From an uncultured Dysgonomonas sp. (GTDB lineage Bacteria > Bacteroidota > Bacteroidia > Bacteroidales > Dysgonomonadaceae), in contig USOX01000007.1 in NCBI GenBank assembly GCA_900556485.1, forward strand, positions 1 to 64,000: 64,000 nt of DNA, written 5' to 3'. The notes under the pieces were generated by a model, which worked only from the letters and a program-made list of their open reading frames with translations, had not been told where the DNA came from and ran no database searches. Position numbers and translations under genes: made by a program. Of the stretch, positions 36,839 through 45,071 are shown piece by piece. Position 1 is the first letter of the stretch. Each line of letters opens with the position of its first letter.

Positions 36839-37528
36839 TTATTTTATCTTCATTTGGTTCAATAGATCTTTTGTTTCCGGTGTTATTCTGTAGCTTTCGC
36901 GGGCTTTCTGGATTGCTTTGTTATGTACAAATTTTGAGAAAACCTGTTGTTCTAATAAAAGAATAGTTTTATCGTAAAATTTGATAAGTCCTACACTTAT
37001 TGCCCAGGCAATGGCCATATCTACATAATATTGTCCTTGTGGTACTTCGGGCAGGTGCTTTAATGCGATATCAATATGCTTTTCGTTTATGAAAAAATCC
37101 ATTAAGAGAATGACAAAAGTGCGTTTTGTGAACTCTCCTTCATGGGTTTTGAGAGGAAGGAAATGAGTAAGCGCTTCATCAGGGTATTTGTTGAAAATTT
37201 TTGAGGCCGAGATTATAGTATCTACATGCGCCCAGTTGTCGAACTTTAAGATTAATGGGTCTAAATAGTTAAATATGGTTTGTAATGATGGCTTTTTGAG
37301 TTGTCCAATAACCAAACCATAAAGCAGGATATGTTCGTATGTAGTATATTCTGCATTTTTTAGATAGGTTTCTATATGGGGGTTTGCAGCTATTTCTTTT
37401 GCTAGTTTTTTAAGTGCAGGCATCCGAATTCCAAATATTTCATACTTGGTCGGGATCAGTTTTTGGTTGAATGCTTTATAATCGCTTTCTGCTAATTCCT
37501 GAAATCTTTGATTGATTAGTGTATTCAT
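36839..37528 (-). CDS. DNA alkylation repair protein (AlkD-like HEAT repeat)
   Basis: A 229-residue all-helical protein of the AlkD family, which excises alkylated bases. It shows the N-terminal segment YEIFGIRMPALKKLAKEIA, the HEAT repeat FDNWAHVDTIISASKIFNKYP, and the late VDMAIAWAISVGLIKFYDKT. Typical length. A -7 box TATATTTG lies at 37553-37560 on the minus strand. It diverges from the nrf operon. Some family members have lost glycosylase activity, so catalysis is not certain. Confidence 0.88.
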   Translation of the reverse strand: MNTLINQRFQELAESDYKAFNQKLIPTKYEIFGIRMPALKKLAKEIAANPHIETYLKNAEYTTYEHILLYGLVIGQLKKPSLQTIFNYLDPLILKFDNWAHVDTIISASKIFNKYPDEALTHFLPLKTHEGEFTKRTFVILLMDFFINEKHIDIALKHLPEVPQGQYYVDMAIAWAISVGLIKFYDKTILLLEQQVFSKFVHNKAIQKARESYRITPETKDLLNQMKIK

Positions 37529-37591
37529 AAGTATTTGAAATTTTCGTTAGTGCAAATATATTTATTAAAATCTTAATAGTTACTTGGAGAA

Positions 37592-37609
37592 GTGTAATAA
37601 TTATTACAC
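37592..37609. promoter_or_regulatory. Perfect 18-bp palindrome upstream of the nrf operon
   Basis: GTGTAATAATTATTACAC is fully symmetric and sits in the divergent region between alkD-like and the porin-nrfHA operon, 58 bases before the porin start. Half-sites TGTAA/TTACA with a 6-base spacer resemble Crp/Fnr-family operators. It cannot be a terminator because no gene ends here on either strand. Confidence 0.6.
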
Positions 37610-37667
37610 CTTTTTTATCGAATATTTACAAATTTTGTATTACGAATATCTAATACCCCTAATTAAT

Positions 37668-38813
37668 ATGAAGAAAATACTTTTTGTAATACTATTATTT
37701 ATCTCATATAATATATATGCACAAGACTCTGATCTATTGTTGAAGAAGCTGGTTGAGAAGAATGTACTTAGCCAAACAGAAGCGGATGAACTAAAACAAG
37801 TGGCAAAGGAAGAGAATAAAAATACAGTTTCACAAACTACTCAAAAAGTACGCAACTTATTTAATTCACCATATATCCAATTAGGAGGGAATGGACAGCT
37901 GATGTATCGTTATTCAGATGTTGACAGAATTCACAATGACTTTAAAGCTAAAAATCTGTTTATTTCATTGAGTGGTAAGTTGAACAATTCTTTTCGCTAC
38001 GGGTTTTTATTAGAGATGGTGAATCCATCTGTACAGGAATTTTGGGGAGAATGGACAGCTACAAAAGAGTTTAACCTTAAAGTAGGACAATTTAAGAGCC
38101 CTTTTACAATGGAGAGCCAATTAGTTCCGGCTACATTAGAAACTGCTTCTTATTCGAGGTCTATCTCTAATTTAGTTGGTTATGCAGGGGAAGATGATGT
38201 GCTGAAAAAGCAGAATAATAAAAATAATTTTGGACGTGATGCCGGAGTTATGGTTTCGGGTGAACTTGTTCCTATGGCAAATCATAATTTGATACATTAT
38301 TCAGCCGGAGTTTTCCAAGGTACGGGTGTGACTACAGGGGAAACTAATAATACGAAAGACTTTGTCGGAATGTTATTATTTCAACCAATCAAAGGCTTAC
38401 GAGTAGGAGGTGGTGCTTACTTAGGTGAGGCTACTTATTTGAAAACCGGAACATTAGAAATTACAGATCATGTGCGTAACAGATATTACGCAAGTGCTGA
38501 TTATAAATCGGATCGTTTCTATGCGCGTACTGAGTGGATACATGGTAATGACGGCGGTATAGAAAAAGAAGGTGTTTATGGATTGGGTATGTATTATCTG
38601 ATTCCTCAAAAATTGAACGTATTAGGTAAAGTGGATTATTATAATAGAAATAAAGATATTAATAGTGAGGTGATTGATTATACTATTGGATTAAACTATT
38701 ATTTTTTTCCTATGTGCAGGGTACAACTGAATTATACATATTCGGATTTTTCTAATAAGTGGGATTCACCAAATTCTAATATTGTGTTTGCTCAATTACA
38801 GGTAGCATTTTAA
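37668..38813 (+). CDS. Porin, phosphate-selective OprO/OprP-like
   Basis: A 381-residue outer-membrane beta-barrel. A signal peptide (MKKILFVILLFISYNIYAQ) is followed by a short coiled-coil (LLKKLVEKNVLSQTEADELKQVAKEE) as in OprO/P-type porins, then amphipathic strands (FRYGFLLEMVNPSVQEFWGEW; LKVGQFKSPFTME) and a terminal aromatic strand VFAQLQVAF. The ATG at 37668 starts the signal peptide. It lies 26 bases before nrfH in the same direction, suggesting it supplies the periplasm with nitrite or another anion for the reductase. Confidence 0.85.
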   Translation: MKKILFVILLFISYNIYAQDSDLLLKKLVEKNVLSQTEADELKQVAKEENKNTVSQTTQKVRNLFNSPYIQLGGNGQLMYRYSDVDRIHNDFKAKNLFISLSGKLNNSFRYGFLLEMVNPSVQEFWGEWTATKEFNLKVGQFKSPFTMESQLVPATLETASYSRSISNLVGYAGEDDVLKKQNNKNNFGRDAGVMVSGELVPMANHNLIHYSAGVFQGTGVTTGETNNTKDFVGMLLFQPIKGLRVGGGAYLGEATYLKTGTLEITDHVRNRYYASADYKSDRFYARTEWIHGNDGGIEKEGVYGLGMYYLIPQKLNVLGKVDYYNRNKDINSEVIDYTIGLNYYFFPMCRVQLNYTYSDFSNKWDSPNSNIVFAQLQVAF

Positions 38814-38839
38814 AAAACAGACTATAAATTTAACAGACC

Positions 38840-39421
38840 ATGATAAAAAAACTCCTGAGCCATATACCGAGCCAGTTTATACTACCCATCTTTGTAGTAG
38901 GAGGCATTATAGCCGGATTGGGAGGTTATACGGTATATATGTCGAGGGCTCATTCTTATCTTTCGGATGATCCGGCAGCATGCGTCAACTGCCATATTAT
39001 GACTCCATATTATCAGTCGTGGAACCATAGTTCTCATGCGCAATGGGCAACATGTAACGATTGCCATGTACCACAGGATAATGTGATAAACAAGTATGCA
39101 TTTAAGGCTAAAGACGGACTATATCATGCAGCAGTTTTTACTATAAAAGGTGAGCCTAATGTTATCAGACCCAGAGAGGAGAGTTATGAAGTGATTATGA
39201 ATAATTGTATTCGCTGCCATCTGGAATTGAATACTGAATTTGTGAAAACAGGGATGATCGACTATTGTGATGTAAAAGAGGGAATAGGGAAGGCTTGCTG
39301 GGACTGCCATACACAGGTACCTCATACCAAAGTGAGTAATCTGTCGTCTTCGCCAAATGCGATTGTACCTTTACCGGCATCTCCGGTTCCTGATTGGCTT
39401 AAAAAGAGAATGAAAAAATAA
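38840..39421 (+). CDS. nrfH: Cytochrome c nitrite reductase small subunit NrfH
   Basis: A 193-residue membrane-anchored quinol dehydrogenase of the NapC/NrfH family. It has one N-terminal transmembrane helix (FILPIFVVGGIIAGLGGYTVYM) and four haem c sites: CVNCH, CNDCH, CIRCH and CWDCH. It passes electrons from menaquinol to NrfA. Gene order nrfH-nrfA, spaced by 25 bases, is canonical. Confidence 0.96.
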   Translation: MIKKLLSHIPSQFILPIFVVGGIIAGLGGYTVYMSRAHSYLSDDPAACVNCHIMTPYYQSWNHSSHAQWATCNDCHVPQDNVINKYAFKAKDGLYHAAVFTIKGEPNVIRPREESYEVIMNNCIRCHLELNTEFVKTGMIDYCDVKEGIGKACWDCHTQVPHTKVSNLSSSPNAIVPLPASPVPDWLKKRMKK

Positions 39422-39446
39422 AATAACTAAATAAAATCAATAGATT

Positions 39447-40946
39447 ATGTTTAAGAAACTAGCAGAAGCGATTAAGCGTAAACCGATTATAGGTTGGGGT
39501 ATATTTGCTGTTGTAATGGTAGCAGTATTCTTGCTGGGTTTATTAGCCGCATCGGTGACTGAGCGCCGTGCCGAAATAGCCACATTATTCAATAATAAGA
39601 AAGTAGAGATTACAGGCATAAATACGCATAGCGAAGAGTGGGGAATAAACTATCCGCGCGAGTACAATACATGGAAGATGACTCAAAATATGGACTTCAA
39701 GAGTAAGCATCTGGGAAATATGATGGAAGATGTGTTGGAGTCGCGTCCCGAAATGGTGGTGCTTTGGGCAGGTTATGCATTCTCGCGTGATTATTCGGCA
39801 CCACGTGGACATATGCATGCAATAGAAGATGTAACAAATACCTTACGTACAGGAACTCCTGAGAATGGAGAAGGTGATATGCAGCCGGGAACATGCTGGA
39901 CTTGTAAAAGCCCGGATGTACCACGACTGATGCACGAAAAAGGTATTGAAAACTATTATAAGGCTCAATGGAGCGAATGGGGAGCAGAAGTAGTTAATCC
40001 GATAGGGTGTGCTGATTGTCACGATCCGGTAACTATGAACCTTACTATTACCCGTCCGGCTTTGATTGAGGCATTTCAACGCCAGGGAAAAGATATTACA
40101 AAGGCAACTCCTCAGGAAATGCGCTCTTTGGTTTGTGCACAATGCCATGTGGAATATTATTTTACAAAAGATGCTAAATACCTGACATTCCCTTGGGACG
40201 GCGGTATGACAGTGGAAACAATGGAAAAATATTATGATGAGGTCGAATTTTCGGATTGGACACATGCATTGAGTAAAGCTCCGATGCTAAAAGCTCAACA
40301 TCCTGATTATGAAATATTCTTGTTAGGGCCACACTCTCAACGTGGACTGTCTTGTGCTGATTGCCATATGCCTTATATGTCGGAGGGCGGAATTAAATAT
40401 TCGAACCATCAGGTGATGAGCCCATTGAAAAATATATCGAATACTTGCCAGACATGCCACCGTGATAGCGAAGAAAATTTACGCAACTATGTATATGAAT
40501 ATCAAGATAAGGCTTTGGAAATCCGCGATAGAATAGAAATAGAATTATCGAAAGCTCATATTATGGCAAAAACAGCATGGGACAAAGGTGCTAATGACAG
40601 TGAAATGGCTGCATCGTTGAAATTACTTCGTCAGGCTCAATGGCGCTGGGATTTTGCAGTAGCTTCCCATGGGGCATCTTTCCATGCTCCGGTAGAAACA
40701 CAACGAATATTAGCTCATAGTTTAGATAAGACAATGTTGGCTCAACTTGAATTGCAGAAAGTATTATTTAGTCATGGTGTTACTGATGTTCAAATGCCGG
40801 ATATTTCTACAAAGGATAAGGCTCAGATGTATATAGGCCTTGATATGAAAACATTGAAAGACAAAAAAGATAACTGGATAAAAACAGTTGTTCCTCAATG
40901 GCTTGAGAAAGCGAAGAAAGAAGGAAAGCTAACAGCTAATATTTAA
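39447..40946 (+). CDS. nrfA: Ammonia-forming cytochrome c nitrite reductase NrfA
   Basis: A 499-residue pentahaem enzyme that reduces nitrite to ammonium with six electrons. The catalytic haem uses the special CWTCK motif. The other four sites are CADCH, CAQCH, CADCH and CQTCH. An uncleaved-looking N-terminal helix (IGWGIFAVVMVAVFLLGLLAA) anchors or exports it. The YFTKDAKYLTFPWD region lies near the calcium/active site. A strong terminator follows, then the cytochrome c assembly genes needed to attach its haems. Confidence 0.97.
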   Translation: MFKKLAEAIKRKPIIGWGIFAVVMVAVFLLGLLAASVTERRAEIATLFNNKKVEITGINTHSEEWGINYPREYNTWKMTQNMDFKSKHLGNMMEDVLESRPEMVVLWAGYAFSRDYSAPRGHMHAIEDVTNTLRTGTPENGEGDMQPGTCWTCKSPDVPRLMHEKGIENYYKAQWSEWGAEVVNPIGCADCHDPVTMNLTITRPALIEAFQRQGKDITKATPQEMRSLVCAQCHVEYYFTKDAKYLTFPWDGGMTVETMEKYYDEVEFSDWTHALSKAPMLKAQHPDYEIFLLGPHSQRGLSCADCHMPYMSEGGIKYSNHQVMSPLKNISNTCQTCHRDSEENLRNYVYEYQDKALEIRDRIEIELSKAHIMAKTAWDKGANDSEMAASLKLLRQAQWRWDFAVASHGASFHAPVETQRILAHSLDKTMLAQLELQKVLFSHGVTDVQMPDISTKDKAQMYIGLDMKTLKDKKDNWIKTVVPQWLEKAKKEGKLTANI

Positions 40947-40966
40947 AAACGGTAGAAATATTTTGT

Positions 40967-41000
40967 AAAAGTGTCTGAAAAAGACTTCAGGCACTTTTTT
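40967..41000 (+). terminator. Terminator of the nrf operon
   Basis: 13-bp stem AAAAGTGTCTGAA / TTCAGGCACTTTT (one G-U pair) with a 6-base loop and a T-rich 3' end. A second hairpin-like repeat (AAAAGCTATTAGC / GCTTATAGCTTTT) follows at about 41024-41053. Confidence 0.85.
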
Positions 41001-41080
41001 ATTATTAGTTTATCTATGATGAAAAAGCTATTAGCCTTTAGCTTATAGCTTTTAGACAGAATGTATATTAATAATTGAAT

Positions 41081-41132
41081 AAAAAGTAACAATAATAATT
41101 GTATAAATAAGTGTCACTTTTGTCACTTTTTT
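41081..41132 (+). repeat. 52-nt recurrent upstream element, copy A (resB)
   Basis: Starts AAAAAGTAAC, then 20 A/T-rich bases, then the tandem GTGTCAC-TTTTGTCAC-TTTTTT with a 10-base period. It matches copies at 44989-45040 and 52087-52138 without gaps. It ends 36 bases before the resB start. Confidence 0.65.
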
Positions 41133-41168
41133 GAAAAATGGCGGATTAAGCAGCTTAGAAAATAAAGA

Positions 41169-42446
41169 ATGGAAAAGGAAAAACGTAGAATGTGGCAATT
41201 CCCCTGGCGATATAAAGAAAGTATTGCATTGGTGCTAGGGATTGTGTTTATCGGTTTTTTGTTGCAGATGATTGTTGGTAACTTCAACTATTATCTGTTG
41301 CAGTCGCCGATTAATTTTATATTAGGAGGAGCTATAATTGTATTTTTACTGTTATTTTCTTTTGCCCGAAAGACATGGTTTTATCAGTGGTTTTCGGGAG
41401 TGCCTTTTTCAGTAACTATAATAGGAGCTTTATTGGTTCTTTCTCTGATTATGGGACTTACTCCTCAGGTGGTAAAGGTAAATCCACATGATGCTGATGC
41501 GTTTACTCTCCTTGGTTTTCGTCAGATGACAAGTTCGTGGCCATTTGTTTTAGTGTATCTTTTGTCACTTTTGTCACTTGGAACGTTGATCGTAAGACGT
41601 TTGATCACTTTTCGTAAACGGGATTATGCTTTCTATTTCAATCATATAGGCTTATGGATTCTTCTCTTTGCAGCCGGATTGGGCGCGGCGGATACAAAAA
41701 GGTATGTGATGCATGTGCGCGAAGGCGAAGTGGAATGGCGGGTGTATAGCGAAAATAAGGATGTATTGGAGCTTCCTATTGCTATACAATTGAACGATTT
41801 TGATATGGAGGAATATCCTCCGAAACTGACAATAATTGATAGGGAAAGCGGAGAAGCTCAGCCAAAAGGAAAGCCTGATTATTTTCAGATAGATGAGAAG
41901 CGCCCGACAGGTACATTAAACGGATGGGATATAGAATTGAAAGAATATATCCATCAGGCTATACGAAACAGTGATAGTACATATCAAGAGGTACCTATGC
42001 CCGGTTCAAGTCCGGCAGCAAAAGTGTTGGCGACAAATAAAAAGACAGGTGATGTGTGGCAAGGTTGGGTGTGTGGAGGAAATTTATCTCAATTGTATAT
42101 GACTCTGCCGCTCGATTCTCAATATTGTATTGTTATGACTCAGCCTGAACCGAAACGTTTTTTGTCTGATATAAAAGTATTTATGGAGGATGGGAATGAA
42201 GCCGAAACAATTTTGGAAGTGAATAAACCATTAAGAATAGGCAGCTGGACTATTTATCAATATGGATATGATGATCAGGCAGGAAGAATGTCTACATATA
42301 GCAGTATAGAGTTGGTTTATGACCCTTGGTTATATGTGGTATATGTAGGGATTGCTTTGCTGGCAATAGGTTCGGTGTGTTTATTATGGGCCCCTCCAAC
42401 CTCCCCAAAGGGAGGCTCTGCAAGGCAACAAAAAAGAATTGAGTAA
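41169..42446 (+). CDS. resB: Cytochrome c biogenesis protein ResB (Ccs1-like)
   Basis: A 425-residue System II haem-attachment component. Transmembrane helices lie near 17-36, 43-62, 75-95, 120-140 and 155-172, with a large periplasmic domain (about 175-390) and a last helix (LYVVYVGIALLAIGSVCLLW). With CcsA it delivers haem and joins it to apocytochromes such as NrfA and NrfH. The extreme C-terminus (PPTSPKGGS) is encoded by a GC-rich repeat that does not look like ResB. Confidence 0.9.
   Translation: MEKEKRRMWQFPWRYKESIALVLGIVFIGFLLQMIVGNFNYYLLQSPINFILGGAIIVFLLLFSFARKTWFYQWFSGVPFSVTIIGALLVLSLIMGLTPQVVKVNPHDADAFTLLGFRQMTSSWPFVLVYLLSLLSLGTLIVRRLITFRKRDYAFYFNHIGLWILLFAAGLGAADTKRYVMHVREGEVEWRVYSENKDVLELPIAIQLNDFDMEEYPPKLTIIDRESGEAQPKGKPDYFQIDEKRPTGTLNGWDIELKEYIHQAIRNSDSTYQEVPMPGSSPAAKVLATNKKTGDVWQGWVCGGNLSQLYMTLPLDSQYCIVMTQPEPKRFLSDIKVFMEDGNEAETILEVNKPLRIGSWTIYQYGYDDQAGRMSTYSSIELVYDPWLYVVYVGIALLAIGSVCLLWAPPTSPKGGSARQQKRIE
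42391..42417. repeat. GC-rich palindromic repeat within the resB 3' end
   Basis: CCTCCCC-AAA-GGGAGG-type inverted repeat, markedly more GC-rich than its surroundings. It encodes PPTSPKGG, a tail seen where dispersed Bacteroidetes intergenic repeats invade gene ends. Confidence 0.5.
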
Positions 42447-42502
42447 CAATACTAGTAGCAAAAAGTATAATTTATAGTTCATAACTTATAACTCATTTAG
42501 AC

Positions 42503-43285
42503 ATGACTTGGGATGAATTTCTATGGTTCGCTATACCAGCCATGCTTTGCTGGATAGCAGCAGGTTCGTTGGTATATAAATGTAAGAAGGCATCTATTGT
42601 GGATGGCTTGATGATAACAGGCATTGTGATCTTTGTTGCTTTTATTGTAGGGCTTTGGATAGGGCAGGAGCGACCACCGCTTCGGACTATTGGTGAAACA
42701 CGTCTGTGGTATTCTTTCTTTTTGGCAACTGTAGGCTATTTAGCTTATCGGCATTGGAGATATAATTGGTTGTTATCTTTTTCGGGATTAGTGGCATGTG
42801 TGTTTGTCTGTGTGAATATTTTTAAGCCGGAGATACATTCTACTAATTTGATGCCGGCTTTGCAAAGCTATTGGTTTGTACCACATGTTACGGTATATAT
42901 TCTATCATATGCTATGTTAGGAGCTGCAACGATTGCTTCTATTATTCAACTTATTAATATAAAGAAGAATAAGCCGGATGAGAACCTATATAACCTGATG
43001 GATAATGTAGTATATATAGGGTTTGGCTTTTTGATGTTGGGAATGTTGATGGGCGCTATATGGGCTAAAGAGGCATGGGGACATTATTGGTCGTGGGATC
43101 CGAAAGAGACATGGGCTTTTGTTACTTCTGCTGCTTATCTTGTATATATTCATATGCGTCTGCAGAATCAGCATCCGAAGTTTACTCTGTGGATGTTACC
43201 TATTGCTTTTGTTTTGTTAATGATCACATGGATTGGAGTTAACTATCTTCCGGCTGCACAAGGAAGTATACATGTGTATTCCTGA
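42503..43285 (+). CDS. ccsA: Cytochrome c biogenesis protein CcsA
   Basis: A 260-residue polytopic protein of the CcmC/CcmF/CcsA haem-handling family. The tryptophan-rich haem-binding motif WGHYWSWDPKETWA is at about 195-208. Conserved histidines lie in WFVPHVTVYILSYAML and near the C-terminus (HVYS). It partners with ResB, encoded 56 bases upstream. Confidence 0.94.
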   Translation: MTWDEFLWFAIPAMLCWIAAGSLVYKCKKASIVDGLMITGIVIFVAFIVGLWIGQERPPLRTIGETRLWYSFFLATVGYLAYRHWRYNWLLSFSGLVACVFVCVNIFKPEIHSTNLMPALQSYWFVPHVTVYILSYAMLGAATIASIIQLINIKKNKPDENLYNLMDNVVYIGFGFLMLGMLMGAIWAKEAWGHYWSWDPKETWAFVTSAAYLVYIHMRLQNQHPKFTLWMLPIAFVLLMITWIGVNYLPAAQGSIHVYS

Positions 43286-43497
43286 AATAAGAAAAGCAGT
43301 ACCTTAACAAAATCTTTCGAAAACAAAGCAAACGGATATTATAGAGCCGTATAAGACTAAAAGTGCATTGGCTTAATGTTTTGGCATTTCGAGCCAGTCT
43401 TTTAGAAAGAGAATTAAGAAATATATTACATGATAGGTTAAATTGTATCGGATAAGAAGGAAATTGAGATTAAATATAAAAATAAGCTTATTCAACT

Positions 43498-43553
43498 TAT
43501 CAAATTTTGATATACTTTACTGTTTTGAATAAAATGAATAAACTTTATCTTTG
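43498..43553 (+). promoter_or_regulatory. Promoter and palindrome of the Crp/Fnr-family gene
   Basis: TTTG (43524-43527), an 18-base spacer and TATCTTTG (43546-43553) fit the Bacteroidetes promoter well. Just upstream is a perfect palindrome TATCAAA-T-TTTGATA (43498-43512), a possible operator. Translation begins 28 bases after the -7 box. Confidence 0.65.
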
Positions 43554-43581
43554 AATTATATTTAAATCAATATCCATATCC

Positions 43582-44271
43582 ATGAATAAGCAGATCAGTT
43601 TAACCGAGCAACAAATAAATATAATTCAAAAAGTCCCCCTTTTCAGAGGGATGAGTGATGAATTTAAAAAAGGTTTGCTGGATAGACTTGACTATACTGT
43701 AACTCCGATAAAGAAAGGAGAAATTGTAATAAGACAGGGTACGACATGCAATTATATGCATATTCTGTTGCAAGGAAATCTGGAAGTTAATATTGTAGAT
43801 GCATCAGGTAATAATGCAAAAGTGGAAAATATAGTAGCACCAAGAGCCTTTGCTACTCCACATTTATTTAATGATAATAATATTTTCCCGGCAACTTTTA
43901 CTGTTATGGAAGAGGGAATTCTTTTGAGGGCGACAAAAGACTCTGTATTTAAATTAATAAGTTCCGAGCCAGAACTCCTAAAGAATTTCTTGAGGCTTAC
44001 AGGCAATTGTAATGCTTGTACTGTTAGCCAGTTGCGTATTCTTTCTTATAAAAGTATCAGAAGCCGCTTTGTGTCTTATCTGTTTGATCATAAAAAGGAT
44101 AATAATTTTTCAGTAATGGATCATAATCAGACTCAATTAGCTGAATATATGAGTGTAACCAGACCAGCCTTGGCTAATGAAATAAAGAAAATGATTGATG
44201 AAGGCTTAATCAAAATGGAAGGAAAAGAAGTTGAGTTGTTATCTACTACAGCTTTATTGAAATATATTTGA
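43582..44271 (+). CDS. Crp/Fnr-family transcriptional regulator
   Basis: A 229-residue regulator. A cyclic-nucleotide-binding-like beta-roll (about 20-130, IKKGEIVIRQGTTCNYMHILLQG) is joined by a dimer helix to a C-terminal helix-turn-helix (NQTQLAEYMSVTRPALANEIKKMIDEGLI). Two cysteines (NCNAC) sit in the hinge helix, which could be redox- or cofactor-related, but the N-terminal Fe-S cysteine cluster of true FNR is absent. Its proximity to nrf/ccs genes suggests control of nitrite or redox response. Confidence 0.9.
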   Translation: MNKQISLTEQQINIIQKVPLFRGMSDEFKKGLLDRLDYTVTPIKKGEIVIRQGTTCNYMHILLQGNLEVNIVDASGNNAKVENIVAPRAFATPHLFNDNNIFPATFTVMEEGILLRATKDSVFKLISSEPELLKNFLRLTGNCNACTVSQLRILSYKSIRSRFVSYLFDHKKDNNFSVMDHNQTQLAEYMSVTRPALANEIKKMIDEGLIKMEGKEVELLSTTALLKYI

Positions 44272-44278
44272 TCGAAAG

Positions 44279-44773
44279 ATGTTACGGGATTTTGCAGCTA
44301 TAGATTTTGAAACAGCTAATGAACAGTTATCTAGTGTCTGTAGTGTAGGAATTGTTGTGGTTCGTAATGGTGTTATTACAGATAAGTTCTATAGCCTGAT
44401 ACAACCTGAACCAAACTATTATTTATATTCGAACAGCAGGGTACATGGATTAACAGTCGAAGATACCAATAATGCTGAAGTATTCTCTAAAGTATGGAAG
44501 CAAGCAGAACTATTAATTGAAGGCTTACCTTTGGTCGCTCATAACAAAGGTTTTGATGAAGCTTGCTTAAAAGCAGTATTTAAAACATATCAGATGGATT
44601 ATCCTGATTATGTGTTTTATTGTACGTTAGCAGAATCGCGTAGACAGTTAAAGCATTTGCCTAATCATCAGTTACATACTGTTGCAGAAGATTGCGGATA
44701 TATACTAACTAATCATCATAATGCTTTGGCTGATGCAGAGGCATGTGCGGAAATTGCTTTACAATTGCTATAA
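44279..44773 (+). CDS. DnaQ-like 3'-5' exonuclease
   Basis: A 164-residue DEDDh nuclease. Exo I is AAIDFETAN (Asp and Glu), Exo II includes the aspartate in HNKGFDEACL, and Exo III is HNALADAEACAE with the catalytic histidine and aspartate. It resembles the epsilon-subunit-type exonuclease domain without extra domains. The gene starts 7 bases after the Crp/Fnr gene. The functional link is unknown. Confidence 0.9.
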   Translation: MLRDFAAIDFETANEQLSSVCSVGIVVVRNGVITDKFYSLIQPEPNYYLYSNSRVHGLTVEDTNNAEVFSKVWKQAELLIEGLPLVAHNKGFDEACLKAVFKTYQMDYPDYVFYCTLAESRRQLKHLPNHQLHTVAEDCGYILTNHHNALADAEACAEIALQLL

Positions 44774-44840
44774 TCAATTTATATTAATACAGACGAAGTA
44801 TAGTTTTTCTTTTGTTTTTATTAATACGGGAGCAAAAGGG

Positions 44841-44915
44841 ATGCTAAAAATGTTATCTTTGTTCTTTTTGGTCATATTATTGTTAATGATTTATCATTAT
44901 TCTATAATAGAGTAG
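44841..44915 (+). CDS. Possible 24-residue hydrophobic peptide
   Basis: MLKMLSLFFLVILLLMIYHY... forms a single predicted membrane helix, preceded by the purine-rich AGCAAAAGGG. It occupies an otherwise empty 298-bp gap. There is no homology to lean on, so it could be chance in AT-rich DNA. A TATCTTTG box lies inside the ORF rather than upstream. Confidence 0.25.
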   Translation: MLKMLSLFFLVILLLMIYHYSIIE

Positions 44916-44988
44916 CTTCTAAAATGTATTAGTATTAATCCTGTAAAGTAATTTTATCTATACAAGGAATTAGTGATAGGCTAAAGAG

Positions 44989-45040
44989 TAAAAGTTACAT
45001 TGAAAAACATTGTAAAAAGTGTCACCTTTGTCACTTTTTA
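44989..45040 (+). repeat. 52-nt recurrent upstream element, copy B (paaK)
   Basis: Starts TAAAAGTTAC and ends with the tandem GTGTCACCTTTGTCACTTTTT at 45019-45039. It aligns base for base with copies A and C. The end can also fold as an 8-bp AAAAAGTG/CACTTTTT hairpin. It stops 31 bases before the paaK start. Confidence 0.65.
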
Positions 45041-45071
45041 ATTAAGAGAGAAACAACTAAAAAACTAACAT

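Noticed and set aside
41561..41580. A near-copy of the GTCAC direct-repeat motif
   Set aside because: It lies inside resB and encodes leucine/serine-rich membrane sequence (LLSLLSLG); it lacks the rest of the 52-nt element, so it is treated as coincidence.
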